From Armigeres subalbatus (Eukaryota > Arthropoda > Insecta > Diptera > Culicidae): a DNA stretch of 64,000 nt. The DNA lies in contig NC_085140.1 of assembly GCF_024139115.2 (NCBI RefSeq), forward strand, positions 459,141,506 to 459,205,505. Reading direction: 5' to 3'. The notes under the pieces are model-generated. The model had not been told where the DNA came from and ran no database searches. It saw only the letters and a list, made by a program, of their open reading frames with translations. Shown piece after piece: positions 32,803 through 44,620 of the stretch (the stretch's first letter is position 1; every line of letters starts with the position of its first letter). The translations under genes were made by a program, and so were the position numbers.

Positions 32803-33126
32803 GCCTGTGCACGCGGGGATGTCGACCACCTGGGTCGACATGAGATGACATTTCAATCATTTACCTGGGTCTTTGTTTGTAAACATTGGCATTTTTCTTA
32901 TATGATGTTGAAATAAGATTCTAACAAGCATTCGGCTTCAATAAGAATGCATATTGGAATTATTGGAGAAGCGCGAAACTAAATTCTATTGGACTTGTTG
33001 ATCCTTCAATGTAATTTAACTACATTTAATAGGGCTTTGATAATTTATTGATATTTTTAGCATTGAATGTTCCTAGACATATAAGACTGCTTCTGCTTCT
33101 TGCAATGGACATATGTACTAACTATA

Positions 33127-33403
33127 TCCAGTTTTCCGCGAGCGGTAATGGCCGCCAATTTGCTTGCGGGTTAGTCTCTGATTTGACATTTCTGGAGGTC
33201 AACTGCACCCACCGCTCCGAGAATTCTGACCAATGTGGCATAAAAGAAGGTGCTGATTAAGTGAATTCGGTGAATTCAAGCCTTTTTATATACCACATTG
33301 ATCAAAATGCTCGAACGGTGGGTACAGTTGACTTTCAGAAATGTCAAATCAGAGACTAACCCGCAGGCAAGCTGGCGGCCATTACCGCTCGCGGAAATCT
33401 GGA
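33127..33403. mobile_element. Fold-back MITE, 277 bp, TA target site
   Basis: The arms of about 115 bp start TCCAGWTTTCCGCGAGCGG and include GGTTAGTCTCTGATTTGACA. TA lies on both sides (33125-33126, 33404-33405). The two related frames found here on opposite strands are reflections of this palindrome. Confidence 0.85.
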
Positions 33404-34122
33404 TAGAAGCGGCCAAACTTATTCTCATAGAAGTGTTCAAAAAATGGATCCATTCCGTTTGAATAATCTCATAATCATAAAGGTCTTTGTAAGTTTTCAT
33501 ATAAATTCTGATCTTGCGCATCCTCGTAACGGATGACCAAAGTCGAACCAGTTTTAAAACAAACTTATCTACAATGTTTTGATTGAACTTGTCTGTATAA
33601 CTGAATTTTCAAATTAATATTGATCTTAATTTTTTTTTCAATTTTGGGCTTTTAAATGGTACCACTTTTTAATCCTTACAAATACGAAGAACAATACTTC
33701 GAAGATGGCCTAACTCTATAGGGAGTAATACTAACTCGTATTGAGACCTCCAATATTCTATCTAGTTAAGACTTACGAGCTATATTATAACATAGTATAG
33801 CTTGATGTCGAGGCTCACACATTCGAATTTTACTGGGAATAACACATATGATGTTCAAGATCCTTTTTACCAAGAAATAAAGCTCGTAGTCAGGATGTGA
33901 TAACATGGGATGCTTTTTGCAAAGAACAATTATGCACTCAACCTAATTCCGAGCCTAATTCTCTAAAATGTGACTTATTCAAGAAAATGGAATGAAGCCT
34001 CAGCTTCTACATAATTATTTACAACGCTAATGATTAAACTTGTATATCGTATACATTGAAACTTTCATTGCTTGTATTCATTATTACGTAGGATAGGATC
34101 GAGGATAGGATACACTCGATTT

Positions 34123-34617
34123 AGTTGAAAACCGGAATACGGGACTAGCGAAGTTGGATTTATCTCGCAATCCGTACGTAAAACCTAACTTCGCTAGTGG
34201 CGCGCTAGTCTAGTTAGAGCATCATTATCGGTCGCGAGCATTTTAATCACCCGCGCAGCGCTTTCATTTTAGTTTCGTCACTCGTTTCCGTATCGGTCAC
34301 TATTTTCGGTTCTCAATTTGGTTGCTGTATTCCGTACCAGTGACGTTTGACAGTTGACAGTTCATCAAATAGCAGCGCTCTTATCGCGCTACCAAATTTG
34401 GTCATCTGTCAGTCGCGCAACTGTTATAGCAGCGCGTTTAGTGGCGACCGGTAAAGTGTCAAGTAATGCTACTGCGCTGCCAAACGGCTTAAACTCACCA
34501 CCGGTAATCTTGCCCTTAGGGCCTAATTAGACTAGCGCATTTTTAGCGAAGTTAGGTTTACCGTACGGATTGCGAAAAAAATCCAACTTCGATAGTCCTC
34601 CATTTCGGTTTTCAACT
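34123..34617. mobile_element. MITE, about 495 bp, same family as 24321-24524
   Basis: The inverted ends begin AGTTGAAAACCG and run about 90 bp through AAGTTGGATTT and CCGTACG. The GC-richer centre contains TGACAGTTGACAG-like repeats and no frame. It is nested in the 3-kb TIR element. Confidence 0.8.
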
Positions 34618-36599
34618 TGACTAGCGATATTGATTTGAAGAAGTGAAGTTTCTAAATAATTCGGATTAATCTAGGTAAGCATTGATACGGTTTTATTAAC
34701 GGCTAAAATGTTATAATTTTGAATATCTTTATGGACCAAATCAGAAGATATTTGACGTAGAATTACGTCTTTCGAATCGATAAGAAATGGGAGGGGGGTC
34801 ATTGTTTCAAATTTGGGACAGTCAGGAAAAAAGGTCAGGAAGTAAGAGCCAATAACTCAGCCGTTTTTATGCATTCTGGAGCTTTTGGTATGAATCATTC
34901 AGTTAACTCCTTAGGATTTTAAACAACTATTGTAAACAATTGTTTCAATGCATTTAACTATTGAAAATCCAATTTTGACAGGTAGTGTTCAAATTTCACT
35001 TCAAAATAAAATGCCTTCTATTCGGCTATCTCATCAGCAATGAACATGCACAAAATAATTGAATTTCACATCAACTATCGAACGATAAGTAGTTCTACGT
35101 TCAATTTGCGGTCGTGTATTTAATACAACATTCTACTTTTTTGGAATGACAACATATGATTAACAGCCAATTTCTTCATATCCGCATAACTCTTTATGCA
35201 GTGTTTCCCATAAGCTTAAACCTAGTTTGCGCTGTAAGCAGAGTTGAAGAAGTTGACCCCAAGTGATAATCGACCTCATAAATGACACAGACATTATCCA
35301 TCGCAAGAATTTAATAACTCCGAGTAATAAATATGTTTATCCCTTTTAATATAAGAGGATTGACTCAAAAATAATTATCGAAGACTAACTACCACAGCTT
35401 TCAAAACTATTATTTGCACTGGTTTCCTCAGCAGTGTTCCATCCATGTTTTTCAAATTTTCAATTAAATCAAATTATTATGTTGCGGCCAAGAAAAGCGC
35501 CGTAATTGCAAATTGGATTGATCCGTAGAAAAAATTTTAATGACTGCTGATTTTACTCTAAAACGATTTTACAATGTTCAACAATTCCAACAGAATTTAT
35601 TTACGCGCTTTTCCAATGATTCCAATATGCATTCTTATTGAAGCCAAACACCTGTAAGAATCTTATTTCAACATCATATAAGAATAATGCCAATGTTTAC
35701 AAACAAAGACCCAGGTAAATGATAGAAATGTCATCTCATGCCGACCCGGGTGGTCGACATCCTCGCGTGCACAGGCTAATATCACCGGTTGTTGCGGGTT
35801 TCCCCCCATCATGCATCGTCGGCCGGGGAGTCCTCTTGCGCCCACTTCTCATGTCTGCAGCCAGCAGCATTTGACTTACTTCTCAGACCCGCTTTTGGTT
35901 GATAGGACTTGTATTTAGCTCTTCTGGAAATGGATCAGCTGAAAAAGGAGACGATCCCTTCTTGAGTCCGTAATAAACGCAGCGCTGACATCGCTTTTGA
36001 CTATCATCTTCTCATTGGCGACAACGCACTGCTCGGATTCAGCGGTGTCACGGTGCCCCAGAAGCGAATATTATCGCACTTTCATGAACCTCCGTGGTTC
36101 TCTCACGAAAAGAAAGCTTAGAGCACCAGGAAAAGGATACAGGGTGTTTTAAAATCTTTCATCGGTGAAATTTTGAATATGCCCTATTTGAAAATTGTAT
36201 GGCTTTTCCCATATACAGGGGTTAGGCAAAATGATTGAGATAGGTAAAATTTGGCCCAAATTCAAATCCTTATAACTTTTTGAAAAATTGATGAAATTGG
36301 ACAAAACTGGAAGCATTCGACGGCAAATTTAGTCAAGATTTAGGAACATGTGCGGTTACGAATACTGGCCGCCGGACACCGGAGATGTTCCGGATTTTCG
36401 GAGACCATGTCAAAAACACATTTTTTCTGCCGCTCGTATTTTTGTGTGGTTTGAAGTTACATCGATAAACTCTATTTTCCTAGAAACTAGATCTTATTTA
36501 AAATTGAATGCGGGTGGTTGCGCTAAGATCCGTTGAAAAACCTCCGAGATATGGCCATTTCAGTAAACCTGGTTCCGGATACTATGGTCAATTATGTAT

Positions 36600-37210
36600 A
36601 TACTTCCAATCACGTATATATTATCCGGTACCATATCAATATTGGTATAGACCTTCAAGGTTTTTCATGGAGATACTTCAGGAAGCATATTCAGGACGAT
36701 CAGTTGCCCTGACCACTCTGTAGTAGGTTCCAGGTGCCTCGGGGGAAGTGGCCAATTTGAAAAACGTTCAGAACCCTATCAATATGGGTATCAAACCTCA
36801 AGATTTTTCATGGAGATGCTTCAGGAAGCATATTCAGGACGATCAGTTGCCCTGACCACTCTGTGGCAGGTTCCAGGTGCCCCGGGGGAAGTGGCCAATT
36901 TGAAAAACGTTCAGAACCCTATCAATATGGGTATCAAACTTCAAGATTTTTCATGAAGATGCTTCAGAAAGCATATTCAGGATGATCAGTTGCCCTGACC
37001 ACTCTGTAGTAGGTTGCAGGTGCCCCGGGGGAAGTGGCCAATTTGAAAAACGTTCAGAACCCTATCAATATGGGTATCAAACTTCAAGATTTTTCATGGA
37101 GATGCTTCAGGAAGCATATTCAGGATGATCAGTTGCCCTGACCACTCTGTAGTAGGTTCCAGGTGCCCCGGGGGAAGTGGCCAATTTGAAAAACGTTCAG
37201 AACCCTATCA
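36600..37210 (+). repeat. Left satellite arm, 143-bp units
   Basis: About four units repeat with starts such as TTTTTCATGGAGATGCTTC at roughly 143-bp steps. The last unit is cut by the ORF1-only element and resumes at about 38417 in a more diverged form. Frames crossing the units are spurious because 143 is not a multiple of three. Confidence 0.9.
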
Positions 37211-38416
37211 GTGAATAGAATAGTCGTCAACGCCGGTCACCTATTTTTCTCTTTGCTTTATACGCCCGTTACTGTTGAACAAGCTTCGCAAAAATCGCAA
37301 AAATATTCCTAGTTTGAACAAAAGTGCTGTATTAACGCATATGTGTACAAGATCAACAAATTGCGTATTATAAAGTGGATTCAACGCTAATTTTTGAGCC
37401 GAAATATTTGCTTGTGGCCATCATGGAGAAGATTTGCGAGAAGTGCTCATTATCTATTGATATGAAGAGTGAGCTGTTTACTGTGTGTGAGGGAAAGTGC
37501 GCCAAGTCATTCCACGCTTGCTGTGTTGGGCTTTCCGATGCTGATGTGTGCACCTTGTCCAGCAATATAATTTGGCTGTGCGATGCATGTATGGTTTTGT
37601 TCTCTAGGATGAGAGAACGCACGCATGCTGATGCTGCTACAGCCACTCAACCTGCCCGATCGATGGAGAACGAAATAAACGATTTGAAATCTACAGTGAC
37701 AGAAATCGTCAAAACACTCTCAACTGTAATGCAGTATCTCGATCCTGCTGTTATACATTTGCATTCAACACCTGTGACATCGCCACAACTGTTTGATGGA
37801 ACGAACAGTGCGCTATCGCCTGGACCAACCCAGAAAGAATGGCTAGAGTCTGTGCAATCACTCGATTGTGAAACGTTCGCATTATACCTAACCAATATTG
37901 ATAGGAACGCCACCGATGAAGACATCAGAACTATGGTTTCACACTCATTGAATGTCCCCTTGTATCGTTGTTGTGATACAGTAAAGCTTGTGCCAAAAAA
38001 ACGAAACACTAGCTCCTGGGATTACGTGTCATTTAAAGTTGTATTGACTTCGGACTTGAAACAAATAGCAATGGATGCATCTACTTGGCCTAAGGGGATA
38101 AAGTTTAGAGAGTTCATAAATCGAACGAATGAAACATGGAAACCACCCGTTTGAAAAAATATTGATAATTAGCAAATGATTGTTGTTTTTTCGTTTTAGT
38201 CGTTGTTATTTGTTTATGTATACTATGTTGAGAATGTAATGTAGGTAATCATGTTCGTATTATGATGTAAAATTGTGGTGAAAATTATTGTAGCAATTTA
38301 TATTGATGAAATTTGTTGTTGTTTGTATACTAGCTTTAAGAGATTCAATAAGACCAGTATTGGTCAGTTGGGTTTAATGAAAAAATAAATAAATAAAAAA
38401 TAAATAAATAAATAAA
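37211..38416 (+). mobile_element. ORF1-only LINE-like element (non-autonomous)
   Basis: A 1.2-kb insertion splits a satellite unit between TATCA and ATATGGG. It has a 5' UTR of about 210 bp, a single ORF, a 3' UTR and a tail of (AAAT)n repeats from about 38380. No endonuclease or reverse transcriptase follows. No clear target duplication is seen beyond one or two bases. Confidence 0.75.
37423..38154 (+). CDS. LINE ORF1-type protein: PHD-like finger, coiled coil, RRM-like domain
   Basis: The frame gives 243 residues from an ATG in good context (CATCATGG); it is open a little further upstream but only from a GTG. Residues about 4-55 hold a PHD-like zinc finger (CEKC, CEGKCAKSFHACC, WLCDAC). 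Residues about 75-105 look like a coiled coil. The C-terminal 100 residues contain FALYLTNIDRNATDEDI, VKLVPKK, WDYVSFKVVL and IKFREF, as in ORF1 proteins of several insect LINEs. That family binds element RNA. The frame is intact although the element lacks ORF2, so selection or very recent insertion is possible. Confidence 0.8.
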   Translation: MEKICEKCSLSIDMKSELFTVCEGKCAKSFHACCVGLSDADVCTLSSNIIWLCDACMVLFSRMRERTHADAATATQPARSMENEINDLKSTVTEIVKTLSTVMQYLDPAVIHLHSTPVTSPQLFDGTNSALSPGPTQKEWLESVQSLDCETFALYLTNIDRNATDEDIRTMVSHSLNVPLYRCCDTVKLVPKKRNTSSWDYVSFKVVLTSDLKQIAMDASTWPKGIKFREFINRTNETWKPPV

Positions 38417-38603
38417 ATATGGGTATCAAACTTCAAGATTTTTCGAGGTGATACTTTTAAATGCATTTTAGAACCGGAAGCTGTCATGACCACTCTGTAG
38501 TAGGTGCCAGGTGTCCTGGGGAAGTGGCCAATTTGACAAATGTTCGAAATCATATCAAACTGAGTATCAAAGTTCAAGGTTTTTCATGGAAATGCTTTTG
38601 GAC

Positions 38604-39000
38604 TCTCCTGTCGAATAGAGTTCGCCGCAGCACGAAGTTGATCATCTACAAAGCGCTCATTAGACTGGTCTGCCTCTATGGCCACGAAAGTTGGATGTTG
38701 CTGACGAAGGACCAACGCGCCCTTGGAGTTTCCGAATGGCAGGTGTTGCGGACTATCTATGGTGGGGTGCAGTGGGAGCCAATTGAGGTGGTGGTGGAGG
38801 CCAATGAACCACGAGTTGTAACTGTTAGGAGAACTATCCACACGGTACAATTTTGGCGGTTACGGTGGGCCGGGCATGTAGCCAGAATGTCAGACGACAA
38901 CCCGATTGAGATGGTGCTCGATAATGATCCGACCGGTACAAGAAGAAGAGGCGCGATGCGGTCACGGTGGATCGACCATGTGTAAGATGGCCTGCCATCA
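38604..39000 (+). pseudogene. LINE reverse transcriptase C-terminus in the left arm
   Basis: The frame fused to a satellite unit encodes the C-terminal part of an RTE/CR1-type reverse transcriptase, with YKALIRLVCLYGHESW, RLRWAGHVARM and DPTGTRRRGAMRSRWIDHV. An inverted copy is at 41915-42420, so it is a component of the transposon arms rather than a separate insertion. Confidence 0.8.
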
Positions 39001-39003
39001 ATG

Positions 39004-39295
39004 GTAGCAGGTCGCAAGCATGACTTAGCAATTGTGTGGGGTGCTACATCTTGACATGGCCATGATCCTATTATGGCACTTAAGGGCAAAGTGAAGCCTG
39101 TCGATTATCAAATTATTTTGGAAAACAAGGTATTTGTTGATATGATGACAAATCCTGAATATGACGTCTGTTTTTCATTTGATGGTTAGGTGCTGCCGAT
39201 GACGGAATCGGTCTTTCCTGGAGGGGATGGAATCTTTCAGGATTATAACGCTCCGATTCACGGAGCGAAGATCATCAATACGTATCACTCGCATA
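39004..39295 (+). pseudogene. Tc1-like transposase fragment
   Basis: The translated plus strand reads IVWGATS, stop, HGHDPIMALKGKVKPVDYQ, IILENKVF, then after another stop ESVFPGGDGIFQDYNAPIHGAK. This is the central catalytic region of Tc1/mariner transposases (WGA, then FPGGDFIFQQDNAP-type block). The expected catalytic aspartate in QDNAP reads Tyr, with Asp one place earlier. Two stops occur. N-terminal DNA-binding and last acidic blocks were not seen. It fits the TA target site of the surrounding element. Confidence 0.7.
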
Positions 39296-39309
39296 TCCGA
39301 AATAAACTT

Positions 39310-41705
39310 ATACTTACTTGATACTTGATGGGCTACAGCTCTTCGATGAACCTACGCTGAATGGAGTATCCTTCTCCACTGGACTCGATCCTGGGCCAAT
39401 CGCTTCCAGTCGCCCTGAACATTGAGCGCCCTCAGGTCCTCTTCAACTGCAAAAAGCCATCGCGTACGCGGCCTTCCACGAAGCCTGGGGCCTCTTCCGG
39501 GTTCTCTACTAAATATTATCTTCGCTTGACGTTCTTCCGGCATACGAACAACGTGACCAGCCCACCGTAGTCTGCCGTGTTGTATAAGCTTAATAATATC
39601 CAGCCCTTTATACACCTGGTACAATTCGTGATTCATGCGACGCCGCCATATACCGTTCTCCGGTTTACCGCCGAGTATTGTCCGCAGCAACTTACGCTCA
39701 AACACTCCGAGAGCTCTCCGATCAGTTTCCTTTAACGTCCATGTCTCATGGCCGTATAAAGCCACCGGAAGAATCAGAGTAGTATACAGCGAGAGTTTTG
39801 TTTTCGTTCGCAGACTACGGGACTTAAGCTGGTTACGAAGTTCGTAATAAGCCCTATTTGCAGCTGCAATACGCCTTTTCACCTCGCGGGTAACATCATT
39901 ACCGCAAGTCACTAATGTTCCAAGATACACAAATTCTTCTACCACTTCAAATTTTTCACCATCCAGCACCATTTCGCTACCACCACCACTAATGAACCCA
40001 CGTTGATTGCCAGCGACCATGTACTTCGTTTGCTGGTATTGATCGTGAGTCCAATCCTCGCTGTCTCCCTCTTAAAAGGCACAAAAGCCTCTTCCACGGC
40101 ACGGCGATCAATTCCGATAATATCGATATCGTCCGCAAATCCCAGGAGCATATGCGATCTTGTGATAATGGCACCGCTTCTTTGCACACCAGCTCTCCTA
40201 ATCACTCCCTCGAGCGCTATATTGAACAGTAGATTCGAGAGTGCGTCACCCTGCTTCAATCCATCTAAGGTAACAAATGACGTCGATATTTCATCCGCAA
40301 CCCTTACACTTGATTTCGATCCGTCCAACGTTATACGAATCAGCCGTATTAGTTTCGCCGGAAAACCATGTTCAAGCTTAATTTGCCATAATTCATTCCG
40401 TTTCACTGAATCGTACGCCGCCTTGAAATCAATAAACAGATGATGTGTCTGCAAGTTGTACTGCCGAAATTTATCAAGGATTTGTCTCAGGGTAAACATT
40501 TGATCCGTCGTTGATCGGCCCTCACGAAAACCTGCTTGGTATTCGCCGACGAAGGACTCTTCAAGCGGTCTCAATCTGTTGAACAGAATACGGGACATAA
40601 TTTTGTACGCCGAATTAAAGAGGGTTATTCCTCGGTAATTGGCGCACTCCAGTCTGTGCCCTTTCTTAAAGAGAGGGCAAATGAGGCCGTCCAACCAGCT
40701 AGCAGGCATTTCCTCGTCTTCCCATATTTTCGACATAATATGGTGCAGAACTTCATAAAGCTGCTCACTGCCATGTTTGAGAAGTTCAGCCGGGAGCTGG
40801 ACTTCCCCGCAGCCTTATTGTTTTTCAGCTCTTTAACAGCTTTTTTAACCTCATCTAGTGTAGGTGACTCCACAGCTTGTCCATCGTCGCTAATATTTAT
40901 TCTGTTCACCGATGCACCGTCACTTCCTCCATTCAACAAAGTCTCGAAGTGTTGCTTCCACCTGGCAGCCACTTCAGTTTTATCTGTCAGCAAATTCCCT
41001 TGTTGGTCGTTGCACATGACGGGAGATGACGCTGTCTTTCTCCGCACGCTATTGACAGACTCATAAAACCTCCGCATATCGTTCTGCTCCATTTTTTTCT
41101 GCGCCTCACTAATAACTTGTTCTTCGTACTCTTTTTTCTTCCTGCGGTGGGTTCGTTTTTCGGCTGCTCTTGCTTCCTTGTACCGATCTCTATTCGATCG
41201 GGTACCCGACACCAACATCCAGCTTCTGGCAACGTTCTTCTCGTCTGTCACTCTCCGACACTCCACATCGAACCAACCCGTCCTGGGTGGCCTCTGTGCA
41301 GTGCCTACCACTTCTCGTGCTGTTGTGCTCACCGCTCCATGGATCGACTCCCATAGATCGTTGATGTTGTCGCTAACGTTGATTGCACTTATCCGTTCGT
41401 CGAGCTTCTGGCGGTACTCAGCCGATACTCCTTCCGCCGAATCGCTGGATATTGTAACGCATCGTTCGCTGTGATCTTTCGTTCGATACAGTTGACAACC
41501 GTGATCGAATTTTACTGCCAACGAGGTAGTGATCAGAGTCATTGTTCGGACCTCTGAACCTCTGTCCGGACCTCTGTCCGCACATCGATAACATCCGAGA
41601 AATGGCGCCCATCCACCAGAACCTATCTGGTTGCAAGTTTCACCATTTGGGTGCCTCCAGGTGTGCTTTCGGATGTTCTCGGATGTTTCGGATTGAGTGA
41701 TCATT
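39310..41705 (-). pseudogene. RTE-like LINE, 5'-truncated, nested in the transposon core
   Basis: On the minus strand the end of the endonuclease (NDSDHYLV, near 41530) leads to the linker (NNKAAGK), reverse transcriptase (YRGITLFNSAYKIMSRIL, EYQAGFREGRSTTDQ, DFKAAYDSVKR, LKQGDALSNLLFN, LGFADDIDIIG) and C-terminus (RLRWAGHVVRMPEE, RGRPRTRW). Frameshifts lie near 40625 and 40000 and in the endonuclease. The 3' end at about 39310-39325 has TTGATACTT-type short repeats, typical of RTE tails. The catalytic FADD is intact but the element is 5'-truncated and frameshifted. Confidence 0.88.
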
Positions 41706-41712
41706 TCAACTA

Positions 41713-41906
41713 CAGTCAAACGTCCATGAGTCGATATTGAAGGGACCATCGACTCATGGAAATATCGACATGTAGAATAGGAAATCTTTGGAAATCTGTT
41801 TGAAGGGACCATCACAGTAACCCAGAAAATATTTTTTAATATGGGATAATTTGCTTCCTTGAGTCGATATCGAGTCATAGAACATCGACTCATAGAGGTT
41901 TGACTG
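41713..41906. mobile_element. MITE, 194 bp, TA target site
   Basis: The ends CAGTCAAACSTCYATGAGTC and reverse complement are flanked by TA (41711-41712, 41907-41908). CGACTCATGG and CGAGTCATAG words repeat inside. It is non-coding and of Tc1/mariner or pogo type. Confidence 0.85.
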
Positions 41907-41914
41907 TATTTATT

Positions 41915-42420
41915 TAATTATAAACAAACCAAAGCCGCTGTGACTTTCGCTACATAAAGCCGTCTCCATTCTACTCGATCCATGGCCTCGAAGTCTGCGA
42001 AAGATCCGCAGGCCGCGTTTCACTTGGTCGATCCACCGTGACCGCTGCACCCCTCTTCTTCTTGTACCGGTCGGATTATTATCGAAGCATCATCTCAATC
42101 GGGTTATCGTCTGACATTCTGGCTTCTTGCCCGGCCTACCGTAACCGCCAAATTTGTATCGTGTTGATAGTTCTCCTAACAGTTACAACTCGTGGTTCAT
42201 TGGCCTCCACCACCACCTCCATTGGCTTCCATCTGCACCCCACCATAGATGGTCCGCAACATCTTCCATTCGGAAACTCCAAGGGCGCGTTGGTCCTTCG
42301 CCAGCAACATCCAACTTTCGTGGCCATAGAGGCAGACCAGTCTAATGAGCGCTTTGTGGGTGATCAACTTAGTGCTGCGGCGAACTCTATTCGACAGGAG
42401 AGTCCAAAAGCATTTCCATG
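41915..42420 (-). pseudogene. LINE reverse transcriptase C-terminus in the right arm
   Basis: This minus-strand copy matches 38604-39000 in reverse and extends about 100 bp further toward the LINE 3' end. Phrases include YKALIRLVCLYGHESW and RTINTIQIWRLR. Confidence 0.8.
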
Positions 42421-42559
42421 AAAAACCTTGAACTTTGATACTCAGTTTGATATGATTTCGAACATTTTGCAAATTGGCCACTTCCCCAGGACACCTGGAA
42501 CCTATTACAGAGTGGTCATGACAGCTGCCGGTTCTAAAATGCATTTAAAAGAATCACCT

Positions 42560-44620
42560 CGAAAAATCTTGAAGTTTGATACCAATATTGATAGGGTTCT
42601 GAACGTTTTTCAAATTGGCCACTTCCCACGGGGCACCTAGAACCTACTACAGAGTGGTTAGAACAATTGATCATCCTGAATATGCTTTCTGAAGCATCTT
42701 CATGAAAAATCTTGAAGTTTGATACCCATATTGATAGGGTTCTGAACGTTTTTCAAATTGGCCACTTCCCCCGGGGCACCTGGAACCTGCCACAGCGTGG
42801 TCAGGGCAACTGATCGACCTGAATATGCTTCCTGAAGCATCTCCATGAAAAATCTTGAGGTTTGATACCCATATTGATAGGGTTCTGAACGTTTTTCAAA
42901 TTGGCCACTTCTTTCGGGGCACCTGGAACCTGCCACAGAGTGGTCAGGGCAACTGATCGTCTTGAAAATGCTTCCTGAAGCATCTCCATGAAAAATCTTG
43001 AAGTTTGATACCCATATTGATAGGGTTCTGAACGTTTTTCAAATTGGCCACTTCCCCCGGGGCACCTGGAACCTACTACAGAGTGTTCAGGGCAACTGAT
43101 CATCCTGAATATGCTTCCTGAAGCATCTCCATGAAAAATCTTGAGGTTTGATACCCATATTGATAGGGTTCTGAACGTTTTTCAAATTGGCCACTTCCCT
43201 CGGGGCACCTGGAACCTGCCACAGAGTGGTCAGGGCAACTGATCGTCTTGAAAATGCTTCCTGAAGCATCTCCATGAAAAATCTTGAAGTTTGATACCCA
43301 TATTGATAGGGTTCTGAACGTTTTTCAAATTGGCCACTTCCCCCGGGGCACCTGGAACCTACTACAGAGTGTTCAGGGCAACTGATCATCCTGAATATGC
43401 TTCCTGAAGCATCTCCATGAAAAATCTTGAGGTTTGATACCCATATTGATAGGGTTCTGAACGTTTTTCAAATTGGCCACTTCCCTCGGGGCACCTGGAA
43501 CCTGCCACAGAGTGGTCAGGGCAACTGATCGTCTTGAAAATGCTTCCTGAAGCATCTCCATGAAAAATCTTGAAGTTTGATACCCATATTGATAGGGTTC
43601 TGAACGTTTTTCAAATTGGCCACTTCCCCCGGGGCACCTGGAACCTGCCACAGCGTGGTCAGGGCAACTGATCGACTTGAATATGCTTCCTGAAGCATCT
43701 CCATGAAAAATCTTGAGGTTTGATACCCATATTGATAGGGTTCTGAACGTTTTTCAAATTGGCCACTTCCCTCGGGGCACCTGGAACCTGCCACAGAGTG
43801 GTCAGGGCAACTGATCGTCTTGAAAATGCTTCCTGAAGCATCTCCATGAAAAATCTTGAAGTTTGATACCCATATTGATAGGGTTCTGAACGTTTTTCAA
43901 ATTGGCCACTTCCCCCGGGGCACCTGGAACCTACTACAGAGTGTTCAGGGCAACTGATCATCCTGAATATGCTTCCTGAAGCATCTCCATGAAAAATCTT
44001 GAGGTTTGATACCCATATTGATAGGGTTCTGAACGTTTTCAAATTGGCCACTTCTTTCGGGGCACCTGGAACCTGCCACAGAGTGGTCAGGGCAACTGAT
44101 CGTCTTGAAAATGCTTCCTGAAGCATCTCCATGAAAAATCTTGAAGTTTGATACCCATATTGATAGTGTTCTGAACGTTTTTCAAATTGGCCACTTCCCC
44201 CGGGGCACCTGGAACCTACTACAGAGTGTTCAGGGCAACTGATCATCCTGAATATGCTTCCTGAAGCATCTCCATGAAAAATCTTGAGGTTTGATACCCA
44301 TATTGATAGGGTTCTGAACGTTTTTCAAATTGGCCACTTCTTTCGGGGCACCTGGAACCTGCCACAGAGTGGTCAGGGCAACTGATCGTCTTGAAAAGGC
44401 TTCCTGAAGCATCTCCATGAAAAATCTTGAAGTTTGATACCCATATTGATAGGGTTCTGAACGTTTTTCAAATTGGCCACTTCCCCCGAGGCACCTGGAA
44501 CCTACTACAGAGCGGTCAGGGCAACTGATCGTCCTGAATATGCTTCCTGAAGTATCTCCATGAAAAACCTTGAAGTTCTATACCAATATTGATATGGTAC
44601 CGGATAATATATACGTGATT
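42560..44620 (-). repeat. Right satellite arm: about 14 units of 143 bp, 286-bp higher order
   Basis: CATGAAAAATCTTGA recurs at 42701, 42844, 42987, 43130 and onward at 143-bp steps to 44559. Two unit types alternate: one has CTGCCACAGAGTGGTC and CGTCTTGAAAATG, the other CTACTACAGAGTGTTC and CATCCTGAATATG. The alternation gives a 286-bp dimer, broken once near 43621-43700. The long frames across the array are spurious. Confidence 0.93.

Larger units (their letters stand above)
32803..35776. mobile_element. Large non-coding TIR element, 2974 bp, TA target site
   Basis: The ends read GCCTGTGCACGCG and reverse complement, flanked by TA (32801-32802 and 35777-35778). The arms match for about 200 bp, including GAGATGACATTTC and ACATCATATAAGAA. 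The interior carries two MITEs (33127-33403, 34123-34617) and no recognisable transposase. It is probably a non-autonomous Tc1/mariner-type element. Confidence 0.8.

Noticed and set aside
33048..33521. Two frames on opposite strands with a shared peptide
   Set aside because: They are mirror readings of the palindromic MITE at 33127-33403.
36600..44620. A CRISPR array, suggested by regular repeats
   Set aside because: The units are contiguous 143-bp tandem repeats with no unique spacers, in an animal genome, inside a transposon.
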